Shown one piece after another: positions 28,126 through 36,529 of a stretch of DNA of 64,000 nt. This DNA comes from an uncultured Alphaproteobacteria bacterium. Its GTDB lineage: Bacteria > Pseudomonadota > Alphaproteobacteria > UBA6615. The position numbers and the translations under genes were made by a program. Numbering within the stretch: the stretch's first letter is position 1; each line of letters starts with the position of its first letter. The notes below the pieces were generated by a model. The model saw only the letters and a list, made by a program, of their open reading frames with translations. It was not told the DNA's origin and ran no database searches. The stretch is taken from NCBI GenBank assembly GCA_943787445.1, contig CALSML010000026.1:1-64000 (forward strand), read 5' to 3'.

Positions 28126-28710
28126 TCAGCTGCGGTTCTGGCCTGGTTTCCAGAGGACATCTGCCTGCCCGCCATCGTTGAGATGGCGTCCGAGCACGAA
28201 CAAATGGTCGGACAAGCGGTTGATGTATTTCAGCGCATGGGGATTTACGTCTTCCCGGCTTGCCAGTTCGGTCATCAGTCGCTCTGCCCGCCGTGCAATG
28301 GTGCGTGCCATGTGCAGATGTGCTGCGGCGGCGGTGCCACCGGGAAGAATAAACGAGGTCAGGGCCGCGATATGTTCATTAAGCCCATCGATTTCCTGTT
28401 CAAGCCGGTCGACCTGTTCGGGAACGATGCGCAGGGCGCCTTCGCTTTTTCGAGCAGCGCGGGCATCACCTTCGGGGGTGCACAGATCGGCGCCCAGATC
28501 GAACAGGTCGTTTTGGATACGGGAAAGCATGTCGTCGATGTCGGGGTCTTCCCGCGTGTACAGACGGGCCAGACCGAGCGCGGCATTGGCTTCGTCCACC
28601 GTGCCGTAAGCGGCGACGCGCAGATCATGCTTGGCGATGCGATCCCCCGAACCCAATGAGGTTTCGCCGGCGTCACCACCGCGCGTGTAGATGCGATTGA
28701 GTTCGACCAT
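28126..28710 (-). CDS. ATP:cob(I)alamin adenosyltransferase (PduO type)
   Basis: Makes adenosylcobalamin from cob(I)alamin and ATP. 194 residues from the ATG at 28710. IYTRGGDAGETSLGSGDR is the ATP-binding N-terminal motif, YGTVDEANAALGLA follows, and ARTIARRAERLM and KYINRLSDHLFVLGR are the C-terminal helical motifs of the PduO family. Upstream of etfB with 128 nt between; the linkage with etf genes is common in alphaproteobacteria. Confidence 0.93.
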   Translation of the reverse strand: MVELNRIYTRGGDAGETSLGSGDRIAKHDLRVAAYGTVDEANAALGLARLYTREDPDIDDMLSRIQNDLFDLGADLCTPEGDARAARKSEGALRIVPEQVDRLEQEIDGLNEHIAALTSFILPGGTAAAAHLHMARTIARRAERLMTELASREDVNPHALKYINRLSDHLFVLGRHLNDGGQADVLWKPGQNRS

Positions 28711-28720
28711 GGTGGTTTCC

Positions 28721-28924
28721 CTATGTCCCGCCCTGTGAGGCGACAAAGACGAAAAGCAGAACCAGAACCACGGCGAGGGCCTGAATGGCGACGCGCCAGC
28801 GCATCAACTTGTTGCCGTATTTCTGATTGAATTCCCCGCCTCGTGACATGGCGATAATTCCGAAAACAAGAATGATGATGACGGCGCCAAGAGCGAGGGC
28901 GAGGAGGACAGCGAGAATATTCAT
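28721..28924 (-). CDS. Twin-transmembrane HIG1-domain small protein
   Basis: 67 residues from the ATG at 28924. Two membrane helices (NILAVLLALALGAVIIILVFGI and AIQALAVVLVLLFVFVA) flank a loop with GGEFNQKYGNKLMRWRV, the HIG1-type QxxxNxLMRxRV motif. Relatives assist or modulate respiratory supercomplexes; that role is inferred. It lies 10 nt upstream of the adenosyltransferase. Confidence 0.88.
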   Translation of the reverse strand: MNILAVLLALALGAVIIILVFGIIAMSRGGEFNQKYGNKLMRWRVAIQALAVVLVLLFVFVASQGGT

Positions 28925-29131
28925 GGGGGGATCATATCGCTGCACATGGCAGATGACGAGAGGGGGAATCGATGCCTTCGCTTGACCGGAAATCCGGGGC
29001 TTTGTAGGTTCGCGGCGCTATGAACGGTACGCGGTTCATTCTTATTGGCAGCCCGGCGCACGCCCGACTTACGGGACGGCGACAGGGAAGACGTGCTCAC
29101 AAACTGCCAATTCGAATGGGAACTGTTCATC

Positions 29132-29452
29132 ATGACTTTAGAAAATGCACCGCATACTGATCCTTCCAAACCTTCGTTGACCCGCCTGGCACCTGTGAAT
29201 TGCTATTCTGTGACCGGCGTTGCAGGTTCAGGATTGATGCCGCTGATCATGGAACTCTGGGCCAAGCCTGGCTTGATACCGGAACGCTGGCATGGCGGCC
29301 GAATGGGCCAGGGAGCGCGCGAGATGTATATCGATATCGAAACGTCGGAACTGGACGCGGCTGGTGCGCGGCATGTGGCAGAGTCCATGCGTTGCGTCTT
29401 CGGGGTGACTCAGGTGCTTCTCTCCGAGAAGCGTTTTGCGGCGACGGCTTGA
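29132..29452 (+). CDS. Conserved-looking hypothetical protein, ACT-like
   Basis: 106 residues from the ATG at 29132; the upstream extension in the ORF track has no protein-like sequence. The core APVNCYSVTGVAGSGLMPLIM and MYIDIETSELDAAGARHVAE reads like a beta-alpha-beta ACT-type fold, ending in an amphipathic stretch TQVLLSEKRFA. It lies 15 nt before the NUDIX gene on the same strand. I do not recognise the family. A regulatory small-molecule binding role is only a guess from the fold pattern. Confidence 0.6.
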   Translation: MTLENAPHTDPSKPSLTRLAPVNCYSVTGVAGSGLMPLIMELWAKPGLIPERWHGGRMGQGAREMYIDIETSELDAAGARHVAESMRCVFGVTQVLLSEKRFAATA

Positions 29453-29467
29453 GGTCGTGACTCCCTG

Positions 29468-30319
29468 ATGGCGCTCTACGATCATATTGTTGCGTGTAAC
29501 ACCCATAGTCTGGCCGGGCGTCGCCCTTTCCATGTCGCTGGTGTTCAGGTGGGCTGGGTGTCCGACGACATCGCCGAGCGCATGACGCGATGGCACGAGT
29601 ATTTCGCCATTTCCAAGGATTCCGTGGCATTCCGTGACAGTCTGAACGATGTCGAAACACGTTCGAAAGCACTGGCCGAAGCCGGTGCTGCTCTGGTTGT
29701 GCACCAGGCGCTGTCACGAAACCGCAAGGAGCTTTGCCCCGTAATGGAGACATTCGGTGACCCGAATCTCCTGCGGATCGACCGCGCATGGCTGGAATCT
29801 TTCGGCGTGGTGTCTTACGGCGTACACGTGAACGGATATGTGGAAACCGCCGATGGGCCTGAACTCTGGATCGGCGTTCGCGCGAACAATCGGATCATGT
29901 CCCCGGGTAAGCTCGACAACATGGTCGCAGGTGGCCTGCCGGTGGGTCTAAGCCTGGCCGAAAACGTCATCAAGGAAGCGGGCGAGGAAGCTTCAGTGCC
30001 CGAAGAGCTTGCAGCGACCGCGATGCCCACGGGTGTTGTCACCTATATCAAAGACACTGATCGCGGCCTGCGCCGCGACATGCTGTTCGTTTATGACCTG
30101 CTGCTTCCGGCTGATTTTGTGCCAGAGAATGCGGATGGAGAAGTCAGCGGTTTTGTCCGCTGGCCGGCTCGTCAAGCGTTGCGGGTGGTCGAGGAAACCG
30201 ACGAGTTCAAGTTCAATGTCAATCTGGTGATCATCGATTTTGCGATCCGACATGGTCTGATCAGGCCCGACCGACCCGACTACGCGAAACTGGTTCACGG
30301 ATTGCGGGCCTGGAGTTAA
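29468..30319 (+). CDS. NUDIX hydrolase with DUF4743 N-terminal domain
   Basis: 283 residues. The N-terminal ~120 residues (RRPFHVAGVQVGWV, VAFRDSLNDVETRSKAL) match DUF4743, found on eukaryotic-type thiamin pyrophosphokinase-related NUDIX proteins. The NUDIX box is GGLPVGLSLAENVIKEAGEE, with the KEAGEE core where most members have REAxEE. Probable nucleotide-diphosphate-type hydrolase; substrate unknown. Confidence 0.85.
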   Translation: MALYDHIVACNTHSLAGRRPFHVAGVQVGWVSDDIAERMTRWHEYFAISKDSVAFRDSLNDVETRSKALAEAGAALVVHQALSRNRKELCPVMETFGDPNLLRIDRAWLESFGVVSYGVHVNGYVETADGPELWIGVRANNRIMSPGKLDNMVAGGLPVGLSLAENVIKEAGEEASVPEELAATAMPTGVVTYIKDTDRGLRRDMLFVYDLLLPADFVPENADGEVSGFVRWPARQALRVVEETDEFKFNVNLVIIDFAIRHGLIRPDRPDYAKLVHGLRAWS

Positions 30320-30326
30320 GGCCGCG

Positions 30327-31232
30327 TCAGATCCCGTCCGTCGCGGCCTGGCGCGCGATCTGGCGGATCGACATCGCCCATATCTCTTCGGGATCTGTTC
30401 CGGCCTCGCGCATGGCGCGCAATGTGAAGGCCTTGTCGCGCTTGGCAAGGCGCGAGCCCTTGTTGTTCACCAACAGAACCGTGTGGTGCCATTCCGGCAC
30501 GTCGAGATTCAGCAGGGCCTGCAGCAGGCGGTGGATATGGGTTACGGCGAACAGGTCGTCACCTCGGGTCACCAGCGTGATGCCCTGTGCGGCATCATCC
30601 ACGGTCACGGCGAGGTGATAGCTGGTCGCGACTTCCTTGCGGGCGAGAACGATATCTCCGAACAACTCGGGCTGGGCGGTTTGTTCGCCCCGCGTCCGAT
30701 CGTGCCAGGTCAGGGTACCGGCGGCGGATACAGCTGCGTCCATATCCAGTCGCAGGGCGTGGGGTTCGTTGTCGGCGATGCGCCGGGCGCGTTCGGATGC
30801 GCTCAGCTGTTTGCAGATGCCCGGGTAGAGTGGGCCATCCGGGCCGTGATGGCTCAGATGCGGTGCAGCACCGGCGCGTGCGATTTCGGCGGCGATATCC
30901 GAGCGGGTACAGAAACATGGATAGAGGAGCCCTGCTGTATCAAGTTGTGCAAGCGCGTCGGCATAGATCGGAAGCCGCTCGGACTGGCGCAGGAACGGCT
31001 CTTCCCATTCGAGGCCCAGCCAGGCGAGGTCCTCGACAATCCCGTCTTCGAATTCAGGCTTACACCGGCCCGGGTCGATATCCTCGATCCGCAGAATGAA
31101 GCGCCCTTCGCCGGACACAGCCAATCGGTGCGCGAAGAGCGCTGAATAGGCATGACCGAGATGCAGCAGACCCGATGGTGATGGGGCAAACCGGGTTGCA
31201 ATTTTCGAACTGGCGGTCGCGCTGGCATTCAT
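30327..31232 (-). CDS. gluQ: Glutamyl-Q tRNA(Asp) synthetase
   Basis: Truncated GluRS-like enzyme that glutamylates queuosine in tRNA-Asp. 301 residues from the ATG at 31232. TRFAPSPSGLLHLGHAYSAL has the HIGH-class motif and RIEDIDPGRCKPEF is the glutamate site. YPCFCTRSDI and HLSHHGPDGPLYPG-C mark the zinc region of GluQ, and SRLAKRDKAFTLRA takes the KMSKS place. It lacks the anticodon-binding domain. Converges with the NUDIX gene. Confidence 0.93.
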   Translation of the reverse strand: MNASATASSKIATRFAPSPSGLLHLGHAYSALFAHRLAVSGEGRFILRIEDIDPGRCKPEFEDGIVEDLAWLGLEWEEPFLRQSERLPIYADALAQLDTAGLLYPCFCTRSDIAAEIARAGAAPHLSHHGPDGPLYPGICKQLSASERARRIADNEPHALRLDMDAAVSAAGTLTWHDRTRGEQTAQPELFGDIVLARKEVATSYHLAVTVDDAAQGITLVTRGDDLFAVTHIHRLLQALLNLDVPEWHHTVLLVNNKGSRLAKRDKAFTLRAMREAGTDPEEIWAMSIRQIARQAATDGI

Positions 31233-31271
31233 CGAGGTTTCCTGGTTTCGGCGGAAAGCGCACAATCGGCT

Positions 31272-31910
31272 GTGCTGGAACGGGACAATGATGCGATGAA
31301 AACAACCAAACGGCTAGAGGCAGGGCTCACGGAGCTGGGAAATCTCGACCCCCGCATGGCTGCGCTGTGGGAACAGGCGGGCACGCCGGGGCCGCGGGCT
31401 CGACCGCCGGGCTTTTCGACCCTGCTACGGGTGATTGTTGGTCAGCAATTGTCGACCCATGCGGCAGCGGCGATCTGGAAACGCATGGAGGTTGCCGGGG
31501 TGGCCAAGGACCCTGTGGCCTATGTGACGATGGATGATGACGGGCTGCGCGCTTTGGGGCTGAGCCGTCAGAAAATCGCCTATGGGCGCGGTTTGGCTGA
31601 AGCTGTTGTCAGCGGCGGACTTGATCTCGCAAAGCTGCGGCGTATGGAGGATGAACCGGCGATCGAAGCGCTGGTAGCGTTGAAGGGCATCGGACGCTGG
31701 AGCGCGGAATGCTATTTGCTTTTTGCACTCGGGCGGACAGACATCATGCCGGCAGATGATCTTGCGCTTGTCGCTTCGGCTGGCCGGCATCTCGGTGATG
31801 GTACACGTTGGACGCCGGGGCAGTTGCGCAAGGAATCTGAAATCTGGCGGCCATGGCGGAGTGGGGCGGCGCGACTCCTCTGGCACGCCTATCATATTGA
31901 AGCGATCTAA
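31272..31910 (+). CDS. DNA-3-methyladenine glycosylase (AlkA-like, HhH-GPD)
   Basis: Base-excision repair glycosylase of about 204-212 residues (GTG 31272 or ATG 31296). LRVIVGQQLSTHAAAAIWKRM and LRALGLSRQKIAYGRGLAEAV lead to the helix-hairpin-helix LVALKGIGRWSAECYLLFALGRTDIMPADDLAL, with the catalytic Asp in PADD. It lacks the AlkA N-terminal domain. Divergent from gluQ. Confidence 0.9.
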   Translation: MLERDNDAMKTTKRLEAGLTELGNLDPRMAALWEQAGTPGPRARPPGFSTLLRVIVGQQLSTHAAAAIWKRMEVAGVAKDPVAYVTMDDDGLRALGLSRQKIAYGRGLAEAVVSGGLDLAKLRRMEDEPAIEALVALKGIGRWSAECYLLFALGRTDIMPADDLALVASAGRHLGDGTRWTPGQLRKESEIWRPWRSGAARLLWHAYHIEAI

Positions 31911-31938
31911 GCGGCGATTTGGAAAACGGAGACCGATC

Positions 31939-32607
31939 ATGACGGACGCACTTCTGACCGGACCAAGCCATGCGCCTGCGACGGGCAATGCACCGAAACA
32001 GCTGGTTGTCTCTCTGCATGGGCGCGGCGCCAATGGTGATGACCTGATTGGACTGGCACCGGTCATGGCACAGCATCTGCCAGATGCGATGTTCCTGTCG
32101 CCCGATGCGCCGCTTCCGGTCGATGGGTTTTCGACCGGGCTGCAATGGTTTGATTCCAGCAACCGTGACCCGGCGCATATGGCTGCGGGTGTGCGTGCGG
32201 CCGCGCCGGCGATCGATGCGTTCCTCGATCATCATCTGGCGGCCCACGGGCTGACCGATGCCAATCTTGCGATCTTCGGGTTCAGTCAGGGGTGCCGCAT
32301 GACATTGCATGTGGGGTTGCGCCGCCAGAATTGTCCGGCTGTGCTTCTCGGCTTTTCGGGGTCGCTCGCCGCGCCGGAATCGCTTGCTGATGAGATCACA
32401 GTGCGACCACCCGTGCTGCTGGTCCATGGCGAAGCGGATGACATCGTGCCTCACAGTTCGCTTGCCATTGCCGAAGCCGCGCTAAAGGATGCCGGGGTTG
32501 CGGTTGAGGCGATCTCACGTCCGGGTCTGGGGCACGGTATCGACAATGAGGGTTTCGGATATGCGATTGCCCACACCATGCAGGCTTTCGGGATCGAGAC
32601 GAGCTGA
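31939..32607 (+). CDS. Phospholipase/carboxylesterase family alpha/beta hydrolase
   Basis: 222 residues from the ATG at 31939 (the longer ORF overlaps alkA). VVSLHGRGANGDDLIGL is the oxyanion strand, ALFGFSQGC-type GFSQGCRMTL holds the Ser nucleophile, LLVHGEADDIVPHSSL the Asp and GLGHGIDNEG the His. Belongs to the acyl-protein thioesterase/carboxylesterase group; natural substrate unknown. It follows the glycosylase by 28 nt. Confidence 0.9.
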   Translation: MTDALLTGPSHAPATGNAPKQLVVSLHGRGANGDDLIGLAPVMAQHLPDAMFLSPDAPLPVDGFSTGLQWFDSSNRDPAHMAAGVRAAAPAIDAFLDHHLAAHGLTDANLAIFGFSQGCRMTLHVGLRRQNCPAVLLGFSGSLAAPESLADEITVRPPVLLVHGEADDIVPHSSLAIAEAALKDAGVAVEAISRPGLGHGIDNEGFGYAIAHTMQAFGIETS

Positions 32608-32749
32608 GCCGGATTTGAGGCCACAGAGAGATGTATGTAAATAATTGAAAAAAAATAATAATTGTTTGGTCTTGTGAAGAAGGTTTTGCCCTGAATCGAT
32701 TGCGTTTCTAGTATTTGACCGTGCGAAGAATGAACTCGGGAGAGGAGTG

Positions 32750-33310
32750 ATGGACGTCGCGTTGGAAAAATGCCCGGCTCTGGTGCTGAACGCGGATTTT
32801 CGTCCGCTGAGCTATTTTCCACTTTCGCTCTGGCCCTGGCAGGAGGCGGTGAAGGCTACCCTGATGGGCCGCGTCAACACCGTTGCCGAGTATGATCGGG
32901 TCATTCGTTCGCCAAATCTTGAAATTCCGCTGCCCAGTGTGGTCTCGCTGAAGGAATATATCCGCCCGGCCGAGCGACCCGCATTCACCCGCTTCAATGT
33001 GTTTCTGCGTGATCGTTTCACCTGCCAGTACAGCGGTCAGCGACTGCCTGCCCATGAACTGACTTTCGATCACGTGATGCCGCGTTCGCGCGGTGGCCGG
33101 ACCTGCTGGGAAAATGTGGTCACGGCGTCGAGTGACTGGAACCTGCGTAAGGCCAATCTCACGCCGCAGGAAGCTGGTATGCAATTGCTCAATGAGCCGC
33201 GCCAGCCGACGACCCACGAGCTGATCAAAAATGGCCGTGGATTTCCGCCGAACTTTCTCCACGAAAGCTGGAACGATTACCTGTACTGGGATTCTGAGCT
33301 CGACGCCTAG
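32750..33310 (+). CDS. HNH endonuclease family protein lacking the zinc-knuckle cysteines
   Basis: 186-187 residues. FTRFNVFLRDRFTCQYSGQRLP and ELTFDHVMPRSRGGRTCWENVV form the HNH core with Asp-His and Asn. Usual HNH proteins have CxxC before and after; here the partners read CQYSG and ASSDWN, so the structural zinc site appears absent or altered. The C-terminus NFLHESWNDYLYWDSELDA is conserved-looking. Biological role unknown. The upstream 140 nt are strongly A/T-rich. Confidence 0.85.
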   Translation: MDVALEKCPALVLNADFRPLSYFPLSLWPWQEAVKATLMGRVNTVAEYDRVIRSPNLEIPLPSVVSLKEYIRPAERPAFTRFNVFLRDRFTCQYSGQRLPAHELTFDHVMPRSRGGRTCWENVVTASSDWNLRKANLTPQEAGMQLLNEPRQPTTHELIKNGRGFPPNFLHESWNDYLYWDSELDA

Positions 33311-33319
33311 TGCGGCAGG

Positions 33320-33910
33320 CTAGACCCGTGTCGACAACCAGATTGCGGCACGGGATCCGGCTTTGACGGCTTCGGAAAACAGGCGATAGCCGGGGGTCTG
33401 TTCGGCCTCATGCTCGAGGCCGATATCCCGGTGTTCGAGTTCCTCGGCCCGGAATTCCTCGATCATGTCCCGCAGTTCGGCTTCATCATCGCCGAGTTGG
33501 GCGGCCTGCTCGGCATAGTGTTCCTCGATCACCTCTTCGACCGCGACGGTACAGGCCATGGCCGCACGTTCGCCCAGAACCGCGCTGGCGGCACCCAGTG
33601 CGAAGCCTGCGGCGTTCCAGATGGGGGAGAGCGCGGTGGGGCGAACGCGTCGTTCCACGATCAGGCGGTTGAATCCGTCGAGATGCTTTTGTTCCTGTTC
33701 GGCCATGTGCCGAATGGTGTCGCCGACCGGACTGTTGCCCAGCACGGCCAACTGACCTTCATAGATGCGCGCGGCGCCGAACTCGCCCGCCTGATCGACA
33801 CGGATCATGCGCTCGACAAGGGTTCGGGGGTCCGGGTCCCCGGGCAAACGGTCTTCCCCGGTAATTCGGGGAGGTTTGCGCTCAGGCTGCGGAGACTTGT
33901 TTTCGGTCAT
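33320..33910 (-). CDS. coq7: 5-demethoxyubiquinol hydroxylase Coq7
   Basis: Di-iron hydroxylase of the late ubiquinone pathway, 196 residues from the ATG at 33910. MIRVDQAGEFGAARIYEGQL, HMAEQEQKHLDGFN, ACTVAVEEVIEEHYAEQ and FRAEELEHRDIGLEH give the expected Glu/His iron ligands (E, ExxH, E, ExxH). The ATG overlaps the dsbB stop by four bases. Confidence 0.95.
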   Translation of the reverse strand: MTENKSPQPERKPPRITGEDRLPGDPDPRTLVERMIRVDQAGEFGAARIYEGQLAVLGNSPVGDTIRHMAEQEQKHLDGFNRLIVERRVRPTALSPIWNAAGFALGAASAVLGERAAMACTVAVEEVIEEHYAEQAAQLGDDEAELRDMIEEFRAEELEHRDIGLEHEAEQTPGYRLFSEAVKAGSRAAIWLSTRV

Positions 33911-34428
33911 GCTGCTTTCCGCCAGAACATTCGTGTCGCCCATATCGATGCGAGAGCAAACACCACAGATGCGATGAAATTGTAGCCTGCCAGCGAAATC
34001 CCGAACAGGGACCATGGCACGTCGTCGCAGCGCACGACCGGTGCGGCAAGAAGGCGAGCCCTCAGTTCGGCAATCGACATGCTCGGGTCGTCGAGGCCCC
34101 CGCCGCCGCAGGCTGCGAGGCCTTCCCACCAATGCTGCTCCACACCTGTATGGAAACCGGCCACGCCGGCACCAGCCAGAAAAATGACCGCACAGAGGGC
34201 TGTGACAAGGGCCATGCCACGTGCGCCGAGCTGGCGCGCGCCGAGGGTTGCCAGACCGGCAATCACGATCACGGCCCAATAGGGCCAGCGTTGGTAGAGA
34301 CACAGGGTGCAGGGGTGCAATCCGCCGAGCAGCTGAAACCCCCAGGCGCTGCCCAGCATGATTGCGCTGGCCAGAAAGGTCAGTGCTGGCCAGATGTACA
34401 ATCTTGATGTGAATGCGGTCGTCGACAT
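33907..34428 (-). CDS. dsbB: Disulfide bond formation protein B (DsbB)
   Basis: Four-helix inner-membrane protein, 173 residues. LLGGLHPCTLCLYQRWPYW carries the first redox Cys pair (CTLC) and the following quinone-proximal Arg. A periplasmic loop holds two further Cys (GLAACGGGG and VVRCDDVPW) that exchange with DsbA. No dsbA is in this window. Overlaps coq7 by four bases. Confidence 0.93.
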   Translation of the reverse strand: MSTTAFTSRLYIWPALTFLASAIMLGSAWGFQLLGGLHPCTLCLYQRWPYWAVIVIAGLATLGARQLGARGMALVTALCAVIFLAGAGVAGFHTGVEQHWWEGLAACGGGGLDDPSMSIAELRARLLAAPVVRCDDVPWSLFGISLAGYNFIASVVFALASIWATRMFWRKAA

Positions 34429-34460
34429 GTCCCCGATATAGGGGTTGGAACGCGTCAGCG

Positions 34461-35042
34461 CTAGAAGACGAACTTGATCATGGCAAAGCCACCGATGAGA
34501 ACGACCATGAAGGCCAGCGCGACCCAGCCGAGATATTTTTCAACAAAGGTCCGGATAACCGGGCCGAAATACCAGATCAGAGCAGCGACAAGGAAAAACC
34601 GCAGGCCGCGGGCGGCAAGGGATGCAAGCCCGAATACGGCGGGGTCGAGCTGAGTGACACCACTGGCAATCGTCACCACTTTGTAGGGAAATGGTGTGAC
34701 CCCGAAGGTGAAGACGATCCAGGCGCCGAGTTCGTTATAGCGTGCCGTAAAGCTCTCGAATGTGTGTTCGAAACCGTAAAACGCGATGATGGGCTGGCCG
34801 ATCGTGTCGAACAGGGCATAGCCGATCAGATATCCGAAATAGCCGCCAGCCACGGACATCACGGTGCAGATCCCGGCCAATCGCCAGGCCTTTTTGCGGG
34901 CGGCGAGGATCATCGGGATCATCAGCAAGTCGACCGGGATCGGAAAGAACGAGCTTTCGATGAAAGCGATCGCCGCCAGTATCCAGACAGCATGGGGTGA
35001 CGCGCTTAACCGCATCGTCCAGTCGTAAGTGGCCCGTAACAT
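34461..35042 (-). CDS. YqaA family (VTT-domain) membrane protein
   Basis: 193 residues with about five hydrophobic segments. FIESSFFPIPVDLLMIPMILA and GAWIVFTFGVTPFPYKVVTIASG are the two conserved VTT/DedA-like motifs (F/Y-P-x-P). Members move lipids or maintain membrane integrity; a specific role cannot be assigned. Upstream of dsbB-coq7 on the same strand, 32 nt apart. Confidence 0.87.
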   Translation of the reverse strand: MLRATYDWTMRLSASPHAVWILAAIAFIESSFFPIPVDLLMIPMILAARKKAWRLAGICTVMSVAGGYFGYLIGYALFDTIGQPIIAFYGFEHTFESFTARYNELGAWIVFTFGVTPFPYKVVTIASGVTQLDPAVFGLASLAARGLRFFLVAALIWYFGPVIRTFVEKYLGWVALAFMVVLIGGFAMIKFVF

Positions 35043-35139
35043 GTTCCGACGGAGACCCCGGGTGATTCATGGTGATCGAATTATCCCGCGCCGTGTAACA
35101 GGCCGGTTCCGTCACTGTCCATGGTCGCATCGCCAGGGA

Positions 35140-35382
35140 TTACCGGCGGCGGATGTCACGCACTAAGGTTGATGTGTCATCAGCGCCGATTTCGGCGACC
35201 CAGAGCCCGGTATGCACAAAGGACTGGGTGTCGCGCAATTGCGAGTCAAGGGCACCGATATGGCCCTGGTCAGCGGCGTGGACCGTACGCAATCCGGAGG
35301 CTTGCGGTGCCAGCGTCATCAGCGCGATGACAGCCAGCCAGACCATTACCAATGCAGTCAAAACTCTGAGATGGGTACGCAT
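35140..35382 (-). CDS. Hypothetical small secreted protein
   Basis: 80 residues from the ATG at 35382 (GGAG nine bases before it). Residues 1-30 form a signal-like segment (LTALVMVWLAVIALMTLAPQASG) and the remainder is polar, ending DIRRR. It reads like a real exported protein, but the overlapping plus-strand ORF is almost as long, and I recognise no family. Lies between yqaA and the tRNA. Confidence 0.45.
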   Translation of the reverse strand: MRTHLRVLTALVMVWLAVIALMTLAPQASGLRTVHAADQGHIGALDSQLRDTQSFVHTGLWVAEIGADDTSTLVRDIRRR

Positions 35383-35535
35383 CTTTGTTTGCTCCACGAA
35401 TGATCGTTGCGCCTTAACTTAGGGGCAGAGATGCAATCGCGAAGTGACCCGTGTCACAGGGTGCAAAGATTCTCGGAGAGCCAATGGTTGACCTCGGGTA
35501 TGTCCCGGAACTATGGAGTGATCTGGCAATCCGGC

Positions 35536-35622
35536 GCCCCTGTGGCGGAATTGGTAGACGCGGCAGACTCAAAATCTGTTTCTCGCAAGGGAGTGGGAGT
35601 TCAAGTCTCCCCGGGGGCACCA
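35536..35622 (+). tRNA. tRNA-Leu (anticodon CAA)
   Basis: Class II tRNA of 87 nt with encoded CCA. The acceptor stem is 7 bp with one G-U. The D-arm region GGCGGAATTGGTAGACGC is typical of Leu. The anticodon stem GCAGA/TCTGT closes the loop CTCAAAA, which places CAA at 34-36 (reads UUG codons). A long variable arm and the T-loop GTTCAAGTC follow. Genes downstream look more AT-rich by eye than the upstream block; no duplicated 3' tRNA end was found. Confidence 0.96.
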
Positions 35623-35707
35623 TTTTCATCGAACTAAGCCGTTGATAGTGCAGCGGGTTTGTTTGCTTCCTCGAATTAAAGATTTCTGCGCACGAAGGAA
35701 TACCGCT

Positions 35708-36529
35708 ATGCCTGTTATCGTTCGAAATGCCGATCAGTCATTATCCCCAATGGCGCCGGGATGCGATGCTGCAGCGCTCCTGACACCGGATGTAATTGGC
35801 AGTGACCATATATTCCTCGAACGGGTTATACTTGAGGAGGGGGCGGCATACGAAATTGAGCTGGACACGAAAATGGTCGGCTGGGTGCAGGCACTTTCGG
35901 GAGAGGGTATACTAGCGGATGTAGAAATTTCCCCGAAAACGGTCACATATCTGCCGCTAGGCTTTGCTGGCAAACTTGCTGCTGTTGGCGGCGAGACCGT
36001 GCTGTTGGTGGCGCGCGTTCCTGACGCCGGGCGGTTTGACCCTGAAATCGGGGATATGCCCGGCGAATTGCGGCAGGTCGACTGGACCCGCGAGCCGGTG
36101 CTGGAATCCGAACATGACGCTCGGAAGCGTATATACATGGCCACAAAGGCTCTGGCCGGTACCCATGCCTTTAAAGGTGAGATGATTTCTTATCCGCCGG
36201 GGACTGCCGCTCCGGAGCATCACCATATTGGTGCAGAACATTTTCAATACGTGATTTCTGGTCGTGGTACGGCTTTGCTGGATGGCACCGGCCATGTGCT
36301 GGAGGCTGGTGATCTGCTCTACAATTACGAGCATGAGCCCCACGCTTTCATCAATCAGTCGGATGATGATTTTGTTTTTGTGGAGTTCTTTGTGCCGGGC
36401 CCGTGCGAGACCATTTGGTCGCAGGGAGCCAGTGTTTGCGCGTGGTTGCCGACCGGGGTTGACAGCGCGGGGCGTAAGCCGTCCCGTGAGATTGGGTATC
36501 ACGTGCACGGGCAGGACGACGGTCTTTAA
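35708..36529 (+). CDS. Bicupin protein, (S)-ureidoglycine aminohydrolase-like
   Basis: 273 residues, two cupin domains. The first half (ERVILEEGAAYEIELD) is a degenerate barrel. The second half has AAPEHHHIGAEHFQYVISGRG with HHH/E metal ligands and HEPHAFINQSDDDF with the final His. The architecture and length resemble AllE/UGHY-type ureidoglycine aminohydrolases, but no other ureide gene is nearby, so the substrate is open. ATG at 35708 after AAGGA. Base composition looks lower in GC than the sdh-argH part. It stands upstream of the CoxG/M/S/L genes by 310 nt. Confidence 0.7.
   Translation: MPVIVRNADQSLSPMAPGCDAAALLTPDVIGSDHIFLERVILEEGAAYEIELDTKMVGWVQALSGEGILADVEISPKTVTYLPLGFAGKLAAVGGETVLLVARVPDAGRFDPEIGDMPGELRQVDWTREPVLESEHDARKRIYMATKALAGTHAFKGEMISYPPGTAAPEHHHIGAEHFQYVISGRGTALLDGTGHVLEAGDLLYNYEHEPHAFINQSDDDFVFVEFFVPGPCETIWSQGASVCAWLPTGVDSAGRKPSREIGYHVHGQDDGL

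Noticed and set aside
35536-35622. tRNA-Leu used as an integration site with a duplicated 3' end
   Set aside because: No copy of the tRNA 3' segment was found elsewhere in the window, and no integrase is present.
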